A stretch of DNA of 48,993 nucleotides from Symbiodinium natans (lineage: Eukaryota; Sar; Dinophyceae; Suessiales; Symbiodiniaceae), in the NCBI GenBank assembly GCA_905221605.1, contig CAJNDS010002500.1, positions 276,001 through 324,993 on the forward strand, given 5' to 3'. Under the pieces are notes generated by a model. That model saw nothing but the letters and a program-made list of their open reading frames with translations, made no database searches and was not told the origin of the DNA. Shown here in pieces: positions 42,912-48,993 of the stretch. The position numbers were made by a program, and so were the translations under genes. The first letter of the stretch is position 1; every line of letters begins with the position of its first letter.

Positions 42912-44067
42912 ACCAAGCGACTTTCCAACTTTGCGGTTCCGGTGCTCCCCTCCGTCTACCCATCTGACCTTGAAACCTGCCTCCGGACATCCTCCACAAA
43001 ATGGAGATCTACGGTGCAATTCATGACCTAGTGGGTTAGCATGTCGGATTTCCTTTTCTACTCGACTTGGACTGGGACGTCTTGTGCCATCCCAGTCACG
43101 GGAACCATGCCGGAGCAACATAAATTGTCCGACCAAGTTTGCTACATTCACATGTAAAGCTGAGAAACGGCTGCATCCGTGCAATGGTAAAGGCTGCTAC
43201 CACACGCAAAAAGCAGACTTGGCTCTGATCTCCAAAGAGGTTGCGATGAGGAATGGCTGCAGTACGGCATCTGCAAGCCGGCGCGTGGACCTGGAAACGA
43301 GGCGGGTCCGTCAGCGCGCCGAAAGCACTGTGACGGTGCCTTAGCGGGCTGGTTGCCGTCCCTCCGCAGCAACACTCATTTCCAGGATCAATGAAAACGC
43401 ACACTGTGCTAGTAGAATGTATCGCTGAAATCGTGACATGGTACTGTAGTACATTGCAAACGGTCATTTGTTTCTGCTTGCCCTCCAAGCCAGGAGCAAC
43501 TTTCCCCCGTGGTGTGCGCATCTGGACATACAGAAGTAGGGTCCTACTATTCGCGAAGGTGCTTGAATTCCTCAGCTCAGGGAGCCTTGACAAAGGAAAC
43601 CTTGCAGAGATCAATCTCAAGACTCACCATGAAAATGACGAGTAGAGCAAAAGGCAGAAATCGCGCGACAACTTACACTGTACGAAGCCTCGTGGCATGC
43701 CTCAACCCAGCTACAAGCCCTGAAGAACCATGACAAGCATGATAGAAACGGTGGAGATCCCTCGAGGGCCACGCCCGAGGCCGCGGCAGAGTACCTGAGG
43801 AGAGTGTGGCGCGCGAGCTGAGGATGCTCCAATGGATCCCAAGGACAGCGGACAATGGCTGGTATGTGCAAGCAAGCATCTGAAGAGGTTTACATCAAGC
43901 AAACTTCCACATAGAGAACGGATCGCGACTGATGGTCTGATGCGGTGAGTTGTGTAATGCCAAGAGGACGGATGGCCTCCAAGGCTGTCGGAAGCACGAA
44001 CTTCAGTTTTTTTCACCCAGAGCCCCTAAACCCCTAAAACCCCAAATGCTATCGCTCCCATGCGCTC
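42912..44067. other. Region without a secure gene
   Basis: Minus-strand frames at 42861-43184 and 43096-43620 are open but have no recognised domains. Nothing else is supported. Confidence 0.5.
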
Positions 44068-44226
44068 TAGGGTTTAGGGTTTAGGGTTTAGGGTTTGGGG
44101 TTTAGGGTTTAGGGTTTAGGGTTTAGGGTTTAGGGTTTAGGGTTTAAGGTTTAGGGTTTAGGGTTTAGGGTTTAGGGTTTAGGGTTTAGGGTTTAGGGTT
44201 TAGGGTTTAGGGTTTAGGGTTTAGGC
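44020..44226. repeat. Interstitial telomere-type tract (TTTAGGG)n with a short inverted CCCTAAA arm
   Basis: About 22 nearly perfect TTTAGGG units at 44068-44226, one TTTGGGG variant. About 30 bases upstream lies a short opposite-strand segment (CCCCTAAACCCCTAAAACCCC, 44023-44043). The main tract is the most regular in the window. Confidence 0.95.
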
Positions 44227-44869
44227 TTAACCCAAAACGCTATGGATGGGCTCTGGTGTTTGGGAGATCCAGTCCTGGGAACGGCCGAAGAGTGTGGCCG
44301 AAGCTGGCGAGCAACCGAAGACTGCCGTGCTACAAAGAAAAAGGTTACATCAACATGTAGATATATACTTCTACATATACAAAGAGATCTATACGAAGAA
44401 ACCATATCAATGATATGCACAATAGGAGCCCTTGCCCCCTTGCCCCTTGTTTTTTCTTTCTCCTATTTACGAGGCTCACGGAGTGTTTTTCTCGGGGGCG
44501 TCTCGACAGTCTCCTGGGGCGCCGGGCGACAACCATCGCCACGCGGGCGAAGGTGAAAGCTGCCTGGCAGGCTGAGCTTCTCAGCTAGAGAGCTTTTTGG
44601 GGCGCTTTTTTTTTGCTGGACTACTTTAGGCTTTTAGGGGCTTCCGCCGTGGCCCCTGACAAGTGGGGGTTTGAACAACCGGCCGCAGTGAAACAAGGGT
44701 TTTTTGGGGTATATAAGGGTTCTGAACAAAGCCTGTCGAGCTCCAAGCACTCAGTGTAGGGACTCGAGCTACGCTCTGCTCCGTTCCCTGGTTCCCCTAG
44801 ACGCCACGCCCCCCAAACTCAGAAAGCACGATGTAACGCTGTGCGCAAGCCAAGGGGGGAGGCATCCCC
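44227..44869. other. Region without a gene
   Basis: About 640 bases with short frames only. No domain seen. Confidence 0.55.
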
Positions 44870-46935
44870 TGCCTCGCGCTGCCGTGTCGTGGACATTGCC
44901 ACAACGACTTGCCTGGAATCACGAGACGATGCTCATGAGAGAGGCATAATCGTAGAAAGTAGACAGCAGAGCAGTACCATGAAGGTTGGTAAAACAGATA
45001 CCGTGGCAATTCTCAACATGAAGCTTCATGCAAATATGATGCTTTTAATTCAGCTAGCCTTGTCTTACGCCCAAACAGCCAAGCCGGGGCACCGCGGGCG
45101 GCGGGAGCTGTTCTCCAGCAGAGTAATTAAATTCTAGAAATGCAGGCGTGCAGTTGAAACTTGAGCCAGGCAACCGGAGCTCCGACAATGAAGGGTGAGG
45201 TTCCATGAAGCCCCGCGCGACCCCCCCCCCCCCCCCACCCGCGCACACAAAGTTGTGAGTTGCAAGTGCTGCGCATGCCAAGACTGCCAGACTGCAAAGC
45301 ACTACAAAGCACTGGCATCTCAAGAGATCCGGGACATCGTCTTCGATGCTGTTGTCTTTGGGAACGTCTTCAGTCGCTGTGTTCTGGTTCTGCGCTATCA
45401 GTAGCAATGACTATCCCCACCGCTCAATTTCGAGATTGGCCGTGCTTACTTTCATCTTCATGGGTACTTCTGTGTGCTGATGGCATTTCTTAGCGGGGTT
45501 GTAATGGTAGAGCGGAAGCGTTAAATGGTTGCGGCCATGAACCTCCACGCAACCTCAACTTTGCAAAGCCAAACCTCATACGAGGTTCCCAGAAAAGGGA
45601 ACTGTCCCTTCCAGAAGCTTTTCCAGAAAACAGCCTTCCTCGTTCCCCACCGAAATCTTTCACTGCTATGGTCATTTGACTTGACCAGGCACACCGCCGA
45701 TAACTCAGTAGCAGATTAGAGCAGTAGGGAGGGCGGCTTATTCTTGTAACTACTAGGTTGACAACTCCTGCCACAAATCGAACACATGACAGGGATCCCA
45801 CTCATCAGGACTCTTGCAACATTGACTGCATTAAACACGGCTGTGTCTCTTCTCCTACGTTCATAGGGGAGCCTTGAACAACAATCTCGTGGCTCAAGCT
45901 GCCATGTGTGCTCAGGTGGCGGGTGTTGTTTGCAGGGCTTCCCGGACCTCATTCCTCATCCTGGTTTTGAAGGTCGCCAGCCTGGTTGCCTTGCCTAGTG
46001 AAGGTCACGGCAACTAGAAAGTGCCTGGCACTGGTCAGAGCGAGAACGCGTGCACCGCCTTCGCTAAGTAGGTTGGAGACCCCGCCCGGCCGCTTAGGTT
46101 TAGAGGTGAGCCCAAACCAGCTGCCAGTGAGCAACTTCGTAGTGAGTGGAGGGGGAGTGCGGGGCAGTGCAGGAAGTACATGCATGGCAAGGTGCACGCC
46201 CCAGCTTCCAGACGGATCAAGCATAGACTATAGTGACTGGTCTATGTCCAAAAGCTTTGCATGAACTCGGACGACATTTTTCAGGTATGTTGCTGGACAG
46301 TTTATGCGGACAGTTTTGTAGAACCAGTCGCCCGTCGCAAGTACAGTAAGGGTTCGCTCATTCCTGGCTGCTGACGTCGTGACAAGTGGCTGCTGTGTAG
46401 CCTTGCGGGAGGCTCTCAAGGCAAGTTTAGGTTCAATCATAGAACTCAATTGGCCTTTTACGCAGCAGGTATGAGCCTGATAATTAGACAAGTAGCAAGC
46501 TGGCAACTGCTTGTCCTGGAGACGTGAGCAACAGCCTCATTCGAGCCATGACCTTGTCAAGCCACTGATACGCCTTCCAAAAGCCCAGCGTCTTTCTGCC
46601 CTGTTAAACCATGATCCCAACCTGCATGGCTGCACGAGCTGCGCACACTCCCGGTCCAGAGCACCTGCCATGAGGGTTTTCATGATGTTACAAGCATCGT
46701 GCCAATGTGCTTGGCCGCAAAAGCAGGGCAGATTGTTGGAAAGTATTTCAGTGTGACACTCCCACTTTTGGATGATTCGACATCTGCCCTAACCTTGGAA
46801 GCACCGGTGAAACTTAAACTTCAATTCCGCCGTCATGTCCACCGCGTGGCTTGCACCTCAGATCAAACAGCTGCCTCTGCTGACGGTACACAACCTGGTT
46901 CAGGCTTACCTGCAGCAAGCTCTCTCGTGGCTGTC
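44870..46935. repeat. Diverged 2-kb repeat, copy 2
   Basis: Direct-orientation partner of 33345-35170 (see block correspondences there). It lacks the large telomere-type tract; at the equivalent point it has GCAAGTTTAGGTTCAATCAT. A poly-C run lies at 45221-45236. Both copies share GGAAGCACCGGTGAAACTTA near the right end. Confidence 0.8.
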
Positions 46936-48238
46936 CAATAACGCCAATGTTGTATATTCGTGCCGCCGCCTATTGATCCCGCACTCCACGCCACCCCGAA
47001 TTCGAACATTTTGACAAAGCACCTCAAGGTCTCATGCCGATCTCTAGCTTCAGCCTCAGACATTTAAGTGAAACTTGGTTCGTCGCCCTTACAATAAACA
47101 TAGAAGTTCGCGAGGTGGTCGTGTTACGTTGCAAAAAATCCGATAGTACTACAGTGCATCAATGATCATCAATGGCGCGAAGTCACAACTCCGCGTTCTT
47201 GCCGCTGAGTCCCCCAGCACAGCCGGCTAGCCGTGGCTGGCTACGAGTAGCCCAGCATTCTCCACGGCTCGGCGCCGAATCTTGGTGCGCCCTCCGCTCG
47301 CCAAATCTTGGGCTCCCGGCCCTCCTGCACACATGGGCTCTGGCTCGGGAAGCAAAGCTTGGAGGCCCCCTTGATACAACAGCCTAGAACAAGAAGAGGC
47401 ATTGCCATAAAATCCCTCTGCTTCAGAGGCTCAGGGACAATGACAGGACAGCGCAGCGACGAGAGGTCATCTTCCCTGTCAAGAAACACTCAGAAGGATG
47501 GGAAGTGTACCTGCTCCAAGCGGAAGCCTTCCCAAAACCTCCTCCGTCCAATTTTCGCCACATCTGTTAATGAACGGCAACCACACGACGCACCGTCTGG
47601 CCTCAGCGTGTTTTCAGGGAACTCCCATGCCAGGACCAAAAGACGGCAGCGAAGTACCTCATGCAGTAAAAGATGGTCAGAGTTTGAACTGCTTTCCGCC
47701 CTTTTTTCCAAGCAAATCGCAAATCCTCCACTGTAATTCGTTGCAGCATAAGTCCCTGAAAGGCTTTGTGAGGGCTTTACGGGGGTAAAAGAAGGGAAAG
47801 TGCTCTGAGCCGGTGTGCCCCAAACACCCGGACTGCTGACATGGCTTCGCGACGGAAGACTTCGGACATCTGAAAATGATTCTTCTTCCTGCTCCCTGCG
47901 CCCGCAAGCTCGGTGCTAGCAACCGCACTGACGCTTAACAAACCCCAGGCTCCCGGCCCACGTTGTCCTTCGCTTCCTGCATGCAGGAGCCCGGTCTGGC
48001 GAGGGTTGGGCACATGCCCAAATCAAAGAAACTAAATAAATCAAAAAAACACAGAAATGAAATAAATCAAATAAATTGTTTAGCTTATTCAATCTATTTT
48101 GTTTATTTCAAACCCCCGGTGGATTGTCCAAGCACTATCACGTGCGGTGCACACAAAGCGAACCGTTACCAGGCCGACGGACTTTCAAGGTTTGCAAGCG
48201 GATCTGCTCCCGCAAGTCTGGCAGTCTAGGAGTCTAGC
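46936..48238. other. Region without a gene; AT-rich patch
   Basis: No secure coding sequence. 48020-48112 is strikingly AT-rich (AAATAAATCAAA type repeats) within otherwise balanced sequence. Confidence 0.5.
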
Positions 48239-48260
48239 CCTAAACCCTAAACCCTAATCC
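48236..48260. repeat. Short CCCTAAA tract
   Basis: Three telomere-type units at the 3' end of the 205-codon frame. Another example of these motifs beside a coding frame. Confidence 0.85.
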
Positions 48261-48857
48261 TGCTTTTTGGGGGCCAGGGCACCTGCGGGCAGCTCTTTCA
48301 GGAGTCAGGTCCAGTCTGGCCCCGCACAAGAACCGCCCTCCTCCCCACCGTGCCTTGTTGTCCTCCATCTTCACGAGAACTTTCGCCACATCTGTGTGTC
48401 CATTTGGGCACATGCCACCTCTCCCAAGACAGCATTTAGCAGCATGCAGGGAGATGTCAGCAGTCCAGGGCTTGAGGGGACGACAACGGGAAATCTTAGC
48501 TTTAGCAGGGACAACAAGTCTAGAGTAGCCAGGATATTTCGCAAATGCAAACAGCTGCCTAGAAATTACAACGCCGCTGGCGGACTTGATGTTGTCAGTC
48601 ATCAGCCCACGTTGGCTGCTCCAACTTGACAGGTGAGAATGATGCAGCATAAGATTCAGGGCACGGGATCTCAAGCATCGTCTTCTTTCAAACTCCTGCA
48701 CAATGGTCCGGCGCAGTCTGCTTATGAGTTGCGCGAGAGCAGTTGGATGCAGACTCCTTTCTCCTGTACATTCAATGAGCCGGCCCACCCTAGCAAAACA
48801 TTGCTTGCAACTTCTGTGCAATCTTCGTTGTCGCCATTGTCTGGGCCAGTCGGTCAC
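48240..48857 (-). CDS. Hypothetical protein, 205 codons
   Basis: Open minus-strand frame with natural composition in its C-terminal two-thirds (SGVVISRQLFAFAKYPGYSR, then GRGGMCPNGHTDVAKVLVKM, then GGRFLCGARLDLTPERAARR). It stops inside a short CCCTAAA tract at 48238-48258. No domain recognised. It could be an exon, with the 5' end outside or spliced. Confidence 0.35.
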   Translation of the reverse strand: MTDWPRQWRQRRLHRSCKQCFARVGRLIECTGERSLHPTALAQLISRLRRTIVQEFERRRCLRSRALNLMLHHSHLSSWSSQRGLMTDNIKSASGVVISRQLFAFAKYPGYSRLVVPAKAKISRCRPLKPWTADISLHAAKCCLGRGGMCPNGHTDVAKVLVKMEDNKARWGGGRFLCGARLDLTPERAARRCPGPQKAGLGFRV

Positions 48858-48993
48858 CGCTGAACCAGCAAAATTCAGATCCCAAGCAGTATGTCTGCTT
48901 GAGCAAGAAAAGTATTCGTCTTTAAAGCCTCACTAGTGAATGCTCACTAGCAGGAAGTGTCTCTGCAATGCGGATAGAGGATGGCACGCTGGC

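Noticed and set aside
43096-43620. 174-codon minus-strand frame
   Set aside because: No domain, composition rich in Arg/Ser/Cys, overlapping frames also open; insufficient support for a gene.

Overview
This window looks like nuclear DNA of a dinoflagellate, most likely a Symbiodiniaceae-like or related species. The signs are: introns with GC and GA 5' splice sites as well as GT; many interstitial CCCTAAA/TTTAGGG telomere-type tracts; a gag plus integrase coding block of the Ty1/copia type that is abundant in these genomes; large microsatellites; and sparse genes. No bacterial operons, ribosome binding sites, tRNAs or rRNAs were recognised. There is one assembly gap of 100 Ns (27884-27983).

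Layout. 1-500: microsatellites. 500-2950: no secure gene. 2951-6658 (minus): an SF1 UPF1-like helicase in at least three exons, with one intron splitting the Walker A motif and another carrying poly-C and telomere-type repeats. 6660-9260: a possible minus-strand exon and a 0.9-kb period-8 AT microsatellite. 9263-27100: retroelement territory. A stray copia protease fragment is followed by a copia gag (starting at 10275) that is interrupted from 11220 to 23600 by a 12.4-kb array, then by the rest of gag and an integrase (to about 27100). There is no reverse transcriptase or RNase H.

The array is the most unusual object here. It holds seven modules, each bounded by about 28-bp terminal inverted repeats (CTGTGGAGGTCACT at the outer ends) and separated by six 486-493-bp spacers. 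Only the outermost ends abut the gag sequence. They sit between TA dinucleotides, and removing everything between them restores the gag reading frame exactly. The simplest reading is that the whole tandem array moved as one macro-transposon into a TA site.

27100-37100 is mostly non-genic. It contains an inverted-repeat cluster (28.3 kb), pairs of diverged dispersed repeats, a 187-bp telomere-type tract (34.4 kb) and short degenerate arrays.

37135-42759 (minus) holds the best-supported gene. Seven exons can be joined, all at phase 0, into an open frame of about 1,506 residues, still incomplete at its 5' end. The protein has a coiled coil, one membrane segment, five Cys-containing helical repeats of about 59 residues and two nearly identical LamG/concanavalin-like domains. 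Three of its six introns contain telomere-type repeats, and two are flanked by perfect 9-bp direct repeats that look like target-site duplications. This suggests intron gain by insertion.

42.8-49 kb has no secure gene. It contains a second large telomere-type tract (44.07 kb), a diverged copy of the 33.3-35.2-kb repeat (44.9-46.95 kb), and one 205-codon minus-strand open frame near the end.
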